Below are positions 51,710 through 61,169 of a stretch of 64,000 nt of DNA, one piece after another. The position numbers and the translations under genes were made by a program. Below the pieces are notes generated by a model. That model had not been told where the DNA came from, did not search any database, and worked only from the letters and a program-made list of their open reading frames with translations. The stretch spans positions 62,001-126,000 of the forward strand of contig CANMWN010000002.1 in assembly GCA_947501625.1 (NCBI GenBank), written 5' to 3'. Each line of letters opens with the position of its first letter. Position 1 is the first letter of the stretch. The stretch is from an uncultured Flavobacteriaceae bacterium (GTDB lineage Bacteria; Bacteroidota; Bacteroidia; Flavobacteriales; Flavobacteriaceae).

Positions 51710-54142
51710 ATGTTAGATTTGAATTCAATAAATAATTCTCAAGAAAATATTAACGATATTAAGAGTTATATTTTTAGAATTTTGAATAATTGGAAATGGT
51801 TTTTAATTACTATTCCATTGGGATTAATAATTGCGTATTATATCAATCTTTCTACTCAAAAAAAATACTCCATAAATTCTACTATTGCTATAAAAGAGAT
51901 GCAAAATCCTTTATTTTCTGCTAGTACTAATATTGCGTTTAATTGGGGCGGAGTAAGCGATAAAGTTGAATCAATACGTAGAGTAATAAGAGCTAGATCT
52001 CATAATGAGCAAGTGGTGAGCGAATTAGAGTTTTATATTAAATATTTACGAAAGGGTAGATTTAGAACAGAAGATGCTTATGGAGAAACACCTTTTGTAG
52101 TTCGTTTAGAGCCAAACACTTTTCAATTGTTAAATAACCCAATAAAAATTGATTTTATAGATAATACAAAATTTAAATTAGAAATAAATTTTGAGGACTC
52201 TGAAGTTGAAAAGATTGCCAACTACAATCGAGATTTGATTTATAAATATGATGTAGAAAACTCGTTAATTTCTAAAGAGTTTGAATTAAATGAACCAATT
52301 AAACTTCCATTTTTAAATATTACATTAGAGTCATTAGAGGGTTTTGGTAATATAACTGGTAAATCCTACATTATTGGGTTTCAATCATTGAATGATGCTG
52401 TTAAAAAATATAGTAGAGTTTCAGCTTCTTCCATAAATAATACTTCATTACTTAATGTAAGTTCAACAGGCTCTAATAAGAAAAGATTGGTTGATTATAT
52501 TAACAAATCAGTAGAAGTATTGATTAAGAATCAATTGGAACAAAAAACAAATTATGCCTCTCAAACATTGGCTTTTATTGACGAGCAATTTAAAAACACT
52601 AAAGATAGTCTTCAATTAATTGAAGATGATATAGGTAAATACAAAGAAGAAAAAGATATATATAATTTATCCGCCGAAGGTAGCCTTATTTTTTCTGAAA
52701 CTACCAATTTAGATAGGGCCCAAACCTCATTTTTGGAGAGGTTAGAATATTATGAAAATTTAGAGAATTATATAAAAACAAGTCAAAGTTTATCTAATAT
52801 ACCTGCACCAGCAGTTATAAATATTGAAGATGCGACTATAAGTCCTAAAATTACTGCCCTAACTCAATTAGCAACACAAAAAGAGAAGTTAGATGCTGAG
52901 GTTACTTCTAATCATCCAACATTGATAACAATTAATCAAGAGATAGAGACGGCAAAAAATGTGCTGTTAGAAAATATTTCATCTGTAAAAAGTGTTATTG
53001 AAGTAAATTTAAAGAATAGTAAAAAGAGGTTAAATAATTATAATTATCAATTAAAAAAGTTACCTGCTAAAGAGCAAAAGTTGTTGACTTATCAGCGTAA
53101 ATATGCAATGACTGAAGCTAATTATAAGTATTTATTGCAAAAAAGATACGAAGCCGATATTGCAATTGCTGCAAGTGTTTCTGATATTACAGTATTAGAT
53201 AAGGCAAAAGACATTGGTCAAATTTCAACTGAGCCTAGAACATCGTTTAATTATGTTATTGCTCTATTGTTAAGTACTATTTTGCCACTATTTGTTTTAA
53301 TTGGTATAGAAATGTTTGATACAAAAGTGCAAACGGTTGAAGATATTGAGAAATTAACTTCAGTACCAATATTAGGAGTTGTTGGTAGAAGTGAGGCCGA
53401 TAGTAATTTAGCGGTTTATCAACAACCTAAATCTTCTGTTTCTGAAGCATTTAGAGCCTTGAGGTCAAATTTACATTTTCTATTTGATAGAGATAAAATT
53501 GGGCAGTCCAAAACGTTGTTGGTGACATCATCTATTGGTGGAGAAGGAAAAACATTTACTTCAATTAATATAGCAACAGTGTTTGCAATGAGTGGGAAGA
53601 AAACCATTATTGTTGGTTTAGATTTAAGAAAACCAAAAATATTTGATGATTTTGAGTTGAAAAATGATTTTGGAGTTGTAAATTATTTGATAGGTAATAT
53701 GCCAAAAGAGGATATAATCCAAAACACGCATATTGAAAATCTTGACTTTATTTCTGCAGGTCCAATTCCGCCTAACCCTTCTGAACTTATTTTAAACAAA
53801 GCAACTGAAGAATTAATGACTTATTTGAAAGGTGCTTACGATTACGTTATTTTAGACACTCCGCCAATTGGATTGGTTGCTGATGCCTTTGAATTGGTTA
53901 AATATTGTGACTCAACTTTATATATTGTTAGGCAGAATTTTACGGATAAAGGAATGTTGAAGATGGTAAATGATAAATATAAAAAACAAGAATTATCTAA
54001 ACTAACTATAATACTTAATAATTTTAAATCCAAAGGTGGTTATGGCTATGGTTACGGATATGGTGCTAATTATGGATATGCACAAGGATATCACCAAAAG
54101 AAGAAAGTTCCATTTTATAAAAGAATATTTAATAGAAGATAA
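51710..54142 (+). CDS. Wzc-like polysaccharide tyrosine autokinase
   Basis: An 810-aa inner-membrane copolymerase/tyrosine kinase. Two helices (about residues 28-46 and 510-530) bracket a periplasmic Wzz domain with a coiled coil. The BY-kinase domain has Walker A SIGGEGKT, Walker A' VGLDLRKPK and Walker B YVILDTPP. The tail contains a tyrosine cluster (GGYGYGYGYGANYGYAQGYH) that is the expected autophosphorylation site. It controls polymer length and export with the preceding Wza protein. Confidence 0.95.
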   Translation: MLDLNSINNSQENINDIKSYIFRILNNWKWFLITIPLGLIIAYYINLSTQKKYSINSTIAIKEMQNPLFSASTNIAFNWGGVSDKVESIRRVIRARSHNEQVVSELEFYIKYLRKGRFRTEDAYGETPFVVRLEPNTFQLLNNPIKIDFIDNTKFKLEINFEDSEVEKIANYNRDLIYKYDVENSLISKEFELNEPIKLPFLNITLESLEGFGNITGKSYIIGFQSLNDAVKKYSRVSASSINNTSLLNVSSTGSNKKRLVDYINKSVEVLIKNQLEQKTNYASQTLAFIDEQFKNTKDSLQLIEDDIGKYKEEKDIYNLSAEGSLIFSETTNLDRAQTSFLERLEYYENLENYIKTSQSLSNIPAPAVINIEDATISPKITALTQLATQKEKLDAEVTSNHPTLITINQEIETAKNVLLENISSVKSVIEVNLKNSKKRLNNYNYQLKKLPAKEQKLLTYQRKYAMTEANYKYLLQKRYEADIAIAASVSDITVLDKAKDIGQISTEPRTSFNYVIALLLSTILPLFVLIGIEMFDTKVQTVEDIEKLTSVPILGVVGRSEADSNLAVYQQPKSSVSEAFRALRSNLHFLFDRDKIGQSKTLLVTSSIGGEGKTFTSINIATVFAMSGKKTIIVGLDLRKPKIFDDFELKNDFGVVNYLIGNMPKEDIIQNTHIENLDFISAGPIPPNPSELILNKATEELMTYLKGAYDYVILDTPPIGLVADAFELVKYCDSTLYIVRQNFTDKGMLKMVNDKYKKQELSKLTIILNNFKSKGGYGYGYGYGANYGYAQGYHQKKKVPFYKRIFNRR

Positions 54143-54144
54143 TT

Positions 54145-55164
54145 TTGAATAACCCTAATAAAATTAAATTTGCTGTAGTTGGATGCGGCCATATTGGTAA
54201 ACGTCATGCAGAAATGATTTATAGAAATTCTGATGCAGAGTTAGTTGCATTAATTGATATTAAACCTAAAGACTTACTTAATATAGGTCAATATAATATT
54301 CCATTTTTTGGAAGTTTATCTAGTTTTTTAGAAAGCGATATTGAAACTGATGTAGTTACAATTGCTACACCTAATGGCCTTCATGCTTCACAAGCAATTG
54401 AAGCCTTGAATGCCAACAATCATGTTGTAATAGAAAAACCATTGGCGCTCTCTAAAGCAGATGCAGAGGCAGTTATATTTAAAGCACTTAATGTGTCAAA
54501 ACAAATTTTTGCTGTGATGCAAAATCGATATTCTCCACCTTCAGTTTGGATAAAGGATTTGATAGATAAGAAGGCTTTAGGTGATATTTATTCGGTTCAT
54601 ATAAATAGTTTTTGGAACCGTGATGAACGCTATTATACTGAAGATTCTTGGCATGGTGATAAAGAGTTAGATGGCGGAACATTGTTTACCCAATTTTCTC
54701 ATTTTGTCGATATCATGTATTGGTTGTTTGGAGATATTACAAACATAAAATCGGCGATGAAAGATTTTAATCATCAACAAATGACAGATTTTGAAGATGC
54801 TGGAATTATTAATTTTGAATTTGTAAATGGAGGTATAGGAAACTTTAATTTTTCTACAGCAGTATGGAATAAAAATTTGGAAAGTTCTATGACTATCATT
54901 GCTGAAAAGGGTTCAGTTAAAATAGGAGGACAATATATGAATGAAGTTGAGTATTGTCATATTGAAGATTATGAAATGCCAACTTTAGAACCTACTAATC
55001 CTGGTAATGATTATGGCGCTTATAAAGGATCTGCCCAAAATCATCATTATGTAATTCAGAATGTCATTGACGTATTACATGGTAAAAAATCAATTACTAC
55101 CAATGCTCTTGAAGGAATGAAAGTAGTTGATATTATTGAACGAATTTATCAAAGCGCTAACTGA
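54145..55164 (+). CDS. Gfo/Idh/MocA-family oxidoreductase
   Basis: A 339-aa NAD-dependent sugar oxidoreductase. The N-terminal Rossmann motif is VGCGHIGKRHAE, the EKPLALS segment follows, and the C-terminal domain has DGGTLFTQFSHFVDIMYWLFG. By family it may oxidise a UDP-sugar at C3, as WlbA/WbpB do, which fits the exopolysaccharide setting; the exact substrate is inference. The start is a TTG at 54145, 3 bp after the Wzc stop, as no ATG is close. It overlaps the next gene by one base. Confidence 0.92.
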   Translation: MNNPNKIKFAVVGCGHIGKRHAEMIYRNSDAELVALIDIKPKDLLNIGQYNIPFFGSLSSFLESDIETDVVTIATPNGLHASQAIEALNANNHVVIEKPLALSKADAEAVIFKALNVSKQIFAVMQNRYSPPSVWIKDLIDKKALGDIYSVHINSFWNRDERYYTEDSWHGDKELDGGTLFTQFSHFVDIMYWLFGDITNIKSAMKDFNHQQMTDFEDAGIINFEFVNGGIGNFNFSTAVWNKNLESSMTIIAEKGSVKIGGQYMNEVEYCHIEDYEMPTLEPTNPGNDYGAYKGSAQNHHYVIQNVIDVLHGKKSITTNALEGMKVVDIIERIYQSAN

Positions 55165-55769
55165 TGCTTACAAGAAAGCAAAAAGTTATTAAAAGAATTT
55201 TTGATTTAGTTCTTGTAGTCGTTTGTATTGTTATATTCATTGTTCCAACAATTATATTAGTATTATTAGCCTCATTTTCTACTCGTTCTTTCGGAATTTT
55301 TTCTCAAAAAAGAGTAGGGAAGGACTCAAAATTATTTACACTATATAAAATAAAATCTATGCGTAAAAATGTTGCTGAACATCATGTAACAACTGCCAAT
55401 GATATGCGTGTAACTAAGTTTGGAAAATTTTTGCGAAGAAGTAAATTGGATGAGTTACCACAATTATACAATGTGTTAATTGGTGATATGAGTTTTGTTG
55501 GCCCAAGACCTGATGTAGAAGGATATGCTGATGAGTTGAAAGGAGAAGATAGGATTGTACTTTCGGTAAAACCTGCAATTACAGGACCAGCAACTATTAA
55601 ATTTGCCGATGAAGAGATTATTCTTGCCGAACAAGAAAATCCGTTAGAATACAACGATACTGTTTTATGGCCTCAAAAAGTGGCTATCAACAAAGAGTAT
55701 ATCCAAAATTGGAGTCTAACTAAAGATTTAGGATATGTTTTTGAAACTGTGTTTGGATATTTCAAGTAA
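55164..55769 (+). CDS. Initiating sugar transferase (bacterial sugar transferase family)
   Basis: A 201-aa phosphoglycosyl transferase core without the N-terminal multi-spanning part of WbaP. One helix (about 14-38) is followed by FSQKRVGKDSKLFTLYKIKS, RRSKLDELPQLYNVL and GDMSFVGPRPDVE, the canonical motifs. It loads the first sugar phosphate on undecaprenyl phosphate. It is the last gene of the Wza-Wzc-oxidoreductase unit; no flippase, polymerase or glycosyltransferases lie nearby, so the rest of the pathway must be elsewhere. Confidence 0.95.
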   Translation: MLTRKQKVIKRIFDLVLVVVCIVIFIVPTIILVLLASFSTRSFGIFSQKRVGKDSKLFTLYKIKSMRKNVAEHHVTTANDMRVTKFGKFLRRSKLDELPQLYNVLIGDMSFVGPRPDVEGYADELKGEDRIVLSVKPAITGPATIKFADEEIILAEQENPLEYNDTVLWPQKVAINKEYIQNWSLTKDLGYVFETVFGYFK

Positions 55770-55773
55770 ATCT

Positions 55774-56505
55774 TTAAGGATGATAACCCATTTCTACAAT
55801 CACATCTCCCATTTCATTTTTAAATACCTTTTTTTGCTCTTGTGTTAATTCCTCCTTATATCTCTGTATTTTTGCTTTATTAAAGTGTAAACCTTTCATT
55901 TCAGCATTTTTATTATCTTTATTATATTTGGTTAAGATATTTTGAATATTTTTTTTTGAGATTTTAACACCTAAATAATTGCATATATCTTCCATAACAT
56001 TAGTTGGATTTGTTAAAAGTTCCTCATAACTAACTGTATAGACATTATTTACCTTTTTATATGATTTAAATATGTTAACCCATGTTTTCACATTTTCTAA
56101 AGCACTATTAAACTCAACACAATTTGCAAAAGTGTGATTTTCTCCATTAGCAATTATTTTCTTTCCATGATCTTGAGCAGAAAGTAGCACGTCTCTTGGA
56201 TCACGATAAATATAAATTGTTTTTATTAACCCAAGCTTAATTAAAAAATTATGAAATTTTGTTGGTTCAGCATGAGTTTTTACAGCAAATTTTCCAGTTT
56301 TTTTACTTAACAATAATAATTTTAGTAGTATGGGAGTTGTTAATTCGCCAATATTATTATTGCGCCATTGCATTACTTTTTCTAAACTATGTTTTTGTTT
56401 GATATCTCTTGCATCATTATAACCAGAAGAGATAAGTAAATCATTGATAAGATTATAAATATAAGCGCTTCCGGATTTTTGCATTCCTGCCGAGATGATG
56501 AACAT
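55774..56505 (-). CDS. Sulfotransferase-domain protein
   Basis: A 243-aa sulfotransferase. The PAPS 5'-phosphosulfate loop is SAGMQKSGSAYIYNLINDL at the N-terminus, and the 3'-phosphate motif is YRDPRDVLLSAQDHG near residue 105. No signal peptide or membrane helix is apparent. It is convergent with the sugar transferase (4-bp gap). A plausible substrate is the exopolysaccharide or a glycolipid, but that is inference from location only. Confidence 0.85.
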   Translation of the reverse strand: MFIISAGMQKSGSAYIYNLINDLLISSGYNDARDIKQKHSLEKVMQWRNNNIGELTTPILLKLLLLSKKTGKFAVKTHAEPTKFHNFLIKLGLIKTIYIYRDPRDVLLSAQDHGKKIIANGENHTFANCVEFNSALENVKTWVNIFKSYKKVNNVYTVSYEELLTNPTNVMEDICNYLGVKISKKNIQNILTKYNKDNKNAEMKGLHFNKAKIQRYKEELTQEQKKVFKNEMGDVIVEMGYHP

Positions 56506-56554
56506 AGTTTTTGTTTTTTTAATTAATACTTTTAATGATCAGTAAAAGAGTAAA

Positions 56555-57952
56555 CTACTTTAACCCTCCTGTCATATCTGATGGAATTACCCATTCATCA
56601 TACTGTTCTTCAGTAACATACCCTAGACGAACCGCTTCCTCACGAAGTGTTGTTCCGTTTTGATGTGCAGTATTTGCAATTTCTGCGGCTTTATAATAAC
56701 CAATCTTAGTATTCAGTGCTGTAACAAGCATTAACGAGTTGTTTAATAATTCCTTTATTACTTCACTGTTTGGTTCAATACCTTCTGCACAGTTATCATT
56801 AAATGACACACACGCATCTCCAATTAATCTAGCTGATTGCAATAAATTGGCAGCCATCATTGGTTTAAAAACATTTAATTCATAGTGTCCTTGAGTCCCT
56901 CCAACTGTAACAGCAACATCATTACCTATTACTTGTGCACAAACCATTGTAATAGCCTCACACTGTGTAGGATTCACTTTTCCAGGCATTATTGAACTTC
57001 CAGGTTCATTGGCGGGAATAATTAATTCTCCTATACCTGAACGAGGTCCTGATGCCATCATTCGTATATCATTAGCAATTTTGTTTAATGATACCGCAAT
57101 TTGTTTTAATGCACCATGTGTTTCTACAATTGCATCATGTGCAGCTAGTGCTTCAAACTTGTTATCAGCAGTAACAAATGGAAGTTTGGTAAAGTCAGCA
57201 ATATACTTGGCAACTAAGACATCATATCCTTTTGGAGTATTTAATCCAGTTCCAACTGCTGTGCCACCTAAGGCTAATTCAGAAAGATGTTCAAGTGTAT
57301 TTTTTAAGGCTTTTAATCCATGATTGAGTTGTGATACATATCCAGAAAACTCTTGACCTAGAGTTAATGGTGTTGCATCCATCAAGTGTGTTCGACCAAT
57401 TTTTACAATATCTTTAAATTCTTCAGATTTTTTTTGTAAAGTATCTCTTAATTTCTCAATTCCAGGAATGGTGGTTTCAACAACCATTTTATAACATGCA
57501 ATATGCATTCCTGTTGGAAACGTGTCATTTGAAGATTGTGATTTGTTTACATCATCATTTGGTTGAATTGTTTTTTCACCTTCGCCAATAACTTTTCCAG
57601 CAATTTCATGTGCTCTATTTGCAATAACTTCATTAACATTCATATTGCTTTGTGTGCCAGAGCCAGTTTGCCATATAACTAATGGAAATTGATCATCATG
57701 TTTACCGTCCAAGATTTCATCGCACACTTGAGCGATTAAATCTCTTTTTTCAGTAGTTAAAACACCTAATTCGCAATTAGTAAATGCTGCAGCCTTTTTT
57801 AAATATGCAAAGCCGTACACTACTTCAAGTGGCATTGAGGCTGGCGAACCTATTTTAAAGTTGTTTCGAGAACGTTCAGTTTGTGCTCCCCAATATTTAT
57901 CAGCAGGGACTTGAACAGTTCCCATTGTGTCTTTTTCTATTCTGAAATCCAT
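56555..57952 (-). CDS. fumC: Class II fumarate hydratase
   Basis: FumC is the oxygen-stable fumarase of the TCA cycle, converting fumarate to malate as a homotetramer. The sequence (465 aa) carries [36 protein letters not shown] and the superfamily signature [13 protein letters not shown]. The start ATG at 57952 follows a TAAATTTG element (57970-57977, minus). No other TCA gene is adjacent. Confidence 0.97.
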   Translation of the reverse strand: MDFRIEKDTMGTVQVPADKYWGAQTERSRNNFKIGSPASMPLEVVYGFAYLKKAAAFTNCELGVLTTEKRDLIAQVCDEILDGKHDDQFPLVIWQTGSGTQSNMNVNEVIANRAHEIAGKVIGEGEKTIQPNDDVNKSQSSNDTFPTGMHIACYKMVVETTIPGIEKLRDTLQKKSEEFKDIVKIGRTHLMDATPLTLGQEFSGYVSQLNHGLKALKNTLEHLSELALGGTAVGTGLNTPKGYDVLVAKYIADFTKLPFVTADNKFEALAAHDAIVETHGALKQIAVSLNKIANDIRMMASGPRSGIGELIIPANEPGSSIMPGKVNPTQCEAITMVCAQVIGNDVAVTVGGTQGHYELNVFKPMMAANLLQSARLIGDACVSFNDNCAEGIEPNSEVIKELLNNSLMLVTALNTKIGYYKAAEIANTAHQNGTTLREEAVRLGYVTEEQYDEWVIPSDMTGGLK

Positions 57953-57969
57953 GGTAAAATATTTTGATG

Positions 57970-57977
57970 CAAATTTA
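57970..57977 (-). promoter_or_regulatory. -7 element of fumC
   Basis: The minus strand reads TAAATTTG, matching TAnnTTTG, 17 bases before the ATG at 57952. Confidence 0.5.
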
Positions 57978-58033
57978 CTAAAAAATTACCCTAATTTTTT
58001 TTCTTTTAGGTGGAATTAAATAAAAATAAATAC

Positions 58034-58041
58034 TATTTTTG
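58034..58041 (+). promoter_or_regulatory. -7 element of the 55-aa membrane protein gene
   Basis: TATTTTTG matches TAnnTTTG, 25 bases before the ATG at 58067. Confidence 0.45.
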
Positions 58042-58066
58042 CTGAAGTATTTAAAAGTTTACAACT

Positions 58067-58234
58067 ATGATGGATTTTTCTCAATTTTCAGGATTTTTAG
58101 CATTCTTAACTATTTTAACAATGGGATTCTGGTTAATGATTTTTTTATTAACGTTTGTAATTCCTTATTGGATTATTGGATATTTGAGAGAAGAGTGGAA
58201 GTATAGAAAAGAAGAAAGACCAGTTATTAAATAA
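58067..58234 (+). CDS. Small two-helix membrane protein (55 aa)
   Basis: A 55-residue frame (MMDFSQFSGFLAFLTILTMG) has a long hydrophobic stretch at about 8-38 with an IPYW break, followed by a charged tail (REEWKYRKEERPVIK). An upstream -7 element and a downstream terminator frame it as a gene. No family is recognised. The basic tail places the C-terminus in the cytosol. Confidence 0.7.
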   Translation: MMDFSQFSGFLAFLTILTMGFWLMIFLLTFVIPYWIIGYLREEWKYRKEERPVIK

Positions 58235-58256
58235 ATAATAACTAAGTTATATATAA

Positions 58257-58291
58257 TAAAAAAGGTTTCGAAATATCGAAACCTTTTTTAT
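58257..58291. terminator. Bidirectional terminator
   Basis: The stem AAAAAGGTTTCG/CGAAACCTTTTT with a 6-base loop has A- and T-runs on both sides. It lies between the small membrane protein gene and the convergent receptor gene. Confidence 0.92.
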
Positions 58292-58295
58292 TGCT

Positions 58296-60743
58296 TTAAA
58301 ATGCGCCTTCACCGCCTTCAAAGTCACCACCTTCTTGTCTTGTTCTTTCTCGTTTTTTCTTTTGATTGAATCTATATGTAAAACTTAAACTTATTTGACG
58401 CTCTCTCCATTGGAAAGTACCGTCATTGATAGATCTTAAATTGCCTAAATCATCATATAAATATGTGGTGCTTTCTCTTTTACGAGAATTAAATAAATCA
58501 CTTACATTTAATACAAGTGATGCTTTTTCTTTAAATACATCTTTACTAAATGATAGATTTGTCATAAACATACCTTTTCTTTCACTTTGGGCATTCTTTT
58601 GAGGTCCTCGATACATAATTCTTGTTTGCCATTGAATTTTGGCAGGTAAAGTAATTCGAGAATTAAAACGTGTGAACCAACTACTTTCATTTACTTCGTC
58701 TAAATTAGTTGTTACTTGAGACCCGTTTCCAGCAGTATATACATATGTAAAGGCATCAGTATTGAATTTAAAGTAGTTGAAAGATGCAGATAATCGCACT
58801 TTTTTTGATGGATTATAGTTGGTTGTAAATTCAAAACCATATCTATTTTCATCATTTAGATTAATTGGTTGGGTAACCGTAACATCAGTTTGGATACCAT
58901 TCACATCTCTTTCTTCCAAAATTGAAACTCTTTGAATAATATCAGTAGAATATTGATAATATACAGATGCTCCTAAATTAAATTTATTTATTTTGGTATT
59001 GTATCCTAAATCAAAAGAACTTGTAAATGTTGGGTCTAAATCTGGATTACCTCTAAAAACATTAGTAGCCGAACTCCTGCTTTCAAACGGATTTAAAAAC
59101 CAATGTCTTGGTCTTCGTAAACGACGGCTATATCCAAGAGTGAAATTTTGCTCATCATTTACTTCGTAACCTAAATTTATTGTTGGGAACCATTCAGTAT
59201 AATTTTTATCTGAAAATTGATTGGTTGTCAGAACATTTAAATCGATGTCAGTAATTTCGGTTCTTAAACCTAATAAATATGAAAACTTATTAATTTTACT
59301 TCCATATTGAGTATAAAAAGCATATATATTTTGTTTGAATTCAATAGCATTTGATGGGTCGTTAGGTAATGGATCATTATTTGCATCTCTAACTCTAAAA
59401 TCAGAATTCAAATCTTGTAAAGTAGATTTGTGACCTAGTTCAAATTGACTTTTTTCACCAATAGGTAATACATAATCAATTTGTAATAATTTTTCTTGAG
59501 AAGTAGTTATTTGAGAGTTTTGTTCTGATAAAGCGTTATTTACATATACATTGGCTGGCTCAGACTCTTCACTATCGCCATACTGTAAATCAACTGATAG
59601 TTTTTTTCCTTTTCCATCAAAATTGTTGGTGTAATTTATAGAATATTGTTTGTCATTCCCATCTTCTTTTTCATTTTCTATTCTATTTTCGGTATTTAAT
59701 AAAACGCTGTTGGCATCAAAAAAAGTAGAAATGTTTGTTGCAACATCATCATCATTAGAATTTCTATAAAAAAAGGAACCTGTAATTGAACTATTTTTAT
59801 TGATATAATATTCTAGTCCTAATGACGCATTAAAATTATTACTTTTTCTATCAAACACTCTGTCTTCATTTCTAAACCCAATAATTTCATCGTTGTCATA
59901 ATTAGTAAAATAACTTTGTGAGTTTCCAGGACCTTTTCTATAAGAATATCCAAAATTAGAAAAGAGATTGAGTTTTTTAGTTCTGTAATTTAGATTTGGT
60001 GATATTCTTACCATATCAGGATTACCGACAGTTAAATTTATAGAGCCATTAAAACCGGTTATTTTTCCTTTACGTAATACAATATTTAATATTCCTGCAG
60101 TTCCTTCTGCATCATATCTTGCTGAAGGAGATGTGATTACTTCAACTTTTTCAATAGCCTCGGCAGGTAAATTCCTTAAAGCGTCCGTTCCTGTTAACCC
60201 AACGAGAGCTGATGGCTTGCCATCGATAAGGATTCTAACATTTTCATTTCCTCTTAAACTTACTGCACCTTCAGCATCTACATTTACTGAGGGTACATTG
60301 TCTAAAACATCGGAGGCTGAACCACCTTTAACAGTCATGTCTTTACCAACATTATATATTTTTTTATCCAATCTTATCTCAACCGTACTTTTTTCAGCAA
60401 TTATTTCAACTTCATCCAAGGCTTCAGCACTTGGACTAAGAGAGATAACTCCAAGATTTGTATCTTTATCAAGGGTTTTGTTATTAAAAGTTTTGGTTTT
60501 CAATGAAAGAAACTCAACAGATATATTGTAAGTTCCTGGTCTTACATCGATATTGAATTTACCATTTGAATCAGTAATTCCTCCTGTAACTTTTTTTCCA
60601 TTAATAGGAGTGAAGACAATTGTTGCATATTCTAATTTTTGATTTGTTTCGGCTTCAATAACAGAACCAGAAACTGTAATATTTTGAGCATTGGTATTGA
60701 TAATGAAAATAAATAGGGTTAAAGAAAATAGAATCTTTTGCAT
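58296..60743 (-). CDS. TonB-type outer-membrane receptor, OMP_b-brl_3 group (1)
   Basis: An 815-aa outer-membrane protein with a signal peptide ending INTNAQ. A carboxypeptidase-regulatory-like domain follows (about 22-105; YNISVEFLSLKTKTFNNKTL), then a plug domain (about 115-225; VEVITSPSARYDAEGTAGIL) and a beta-barrel to the C-terminus. The barrel strands end in an aromatic residue and the tail is rich in Arg/Gly (RTRQEGGDFEGGEGAF). No TonB box is obvious. The substrate is unknown. It is separated from the related receptor downstream in the sequence by the arsC-like gene. Confidence 0.92.
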   Translation of the reverse strand: MQKILFSLTLFIFIINTNAQNITVSGSVIEAETNQKLEYATIVFTPINGKKVTGGITDSNGKFNIDVRPGTYNISVEFLSLKTKTFNNKTLDKDTNLGVISLSPSAEALDEVEIIAEKSTVEIRLDKKIYNVGKDMTVKGGSASDVLDNVPSVNVDAEGAVSLRGNENVRILIDGKPSALVGLTGTDALRNLPAEAIEKVEVITSPSARYDAEGTAGILNIVLRKGKITGFNGSINLTVGNPDMVRISPNLNYRTKKLNLFSNFGYSYRKGPGNSQSYFTNYDNDEIIGFRNEDRVFDRKSNNFNASLGLEYYINKNSSITGSFFYRNSNDDDVATNISTFFDANSVLLNTENRIENEKEDGNDKQYSINYTNNFDGKGKKLSVDLQYGDSEESEPANVYVNNALSEQNSQITTSQEKLLQIDYVLPIGEKSQFELGHKSTLQDLNSDFRVRDANNDPLPNDPSNAIEFKQNIYAFYTQYGSKINKFSYLLGLRTEITDIDLNVLTTNQFSDKNYTEWFPTINLGYEVNDEQNFTLGYSRRLRRPRHWFLNPFESRSSATNVFRGNPDLDPTFTSSFDLGYNTKINKFNLGASVYYQYSTDIIQRVSILEERDVNGIQTDVTVTQPINLNDENRYGFEFTTNYNPSKKVRLSASFNYFKFNTDAFTYVYTAGNGSQVTTNLDEVNESSWFTRFNSRITLPAKIQWQTRIMYRGPQKNAQSERKGMFMTNLSFSKDVFKEKASLVLNVSDLFNSRKRESTTYLYDDLGNLRSINDGTFQWRERQISLSFTYRFNQKKKRERTRQEGGDFEGGEGAF

Positions 60744-60827
60744 AAAAAAATGTAATTAGTTATTAAGTTATGACTGCAAATTACCGGCGAAGTTTAATGG
60801 AATGCAGTTAAAATTTTGTTAAAGAAA

Positions 60828-61169
60828 TTATAGGATAGTAGTGATGATTTCAGGCGGTCTTCCAATAACTGCTCGGTTGTTACTAATTACTATAGGTCTT
60901 TCGATTAATTTAGGATATTTAGCCATTGCCTCAACTATTTCGGTATCAGTCAATATTTTTCCTTTGAAGTTTTCTTTCCAAACACTCTCTCCTGTTCTAA
61001 TTAATTGAATAGGAGAGATGTTTAGAAGTTGAATTAATTCATTTAATTCTGCTATTGTTGGGGGATTTTTTAGGTACTCTTTTATACTATATTCTTGATT
61101 TGAATTTTTTATTATTTCTAAACCTTGACGGCTTTTACTACATCTTGGGTTATGATAAATTCGTATCAT
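60828..61169 (-). CDS. ArsC-family protein (arsenate reductase-like)
   Basis: A 113-aa ArsC/Spx-fold protein with the N-terminal IYHNPRCSKSRQGLEII, in which the single CSKSR cysteine sits at the ArsC active-site position. KYPKLIERPIVI and the C-terminal IGRPPE follow, as in glutaredoxin-dependent arsenate reductases. The start overlaps the stop of the preceding receptor gene by one base. Whether it reduces arsenate is not shown; no other arsenic gene is present. A YfgD-like housekeeping role is an alternative. Confidence 0.9.
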   Translation of the reverse strand: MIRIYHNPRCSKSRQGLEIIKNSNQEYSIKEYLKNPPTIAELNELIQLLNISPIQLIRTGESVWKENFKGKILTDTEIVEAMAKYPKLIERPIVISNNRAVIGRPPEIITTIL

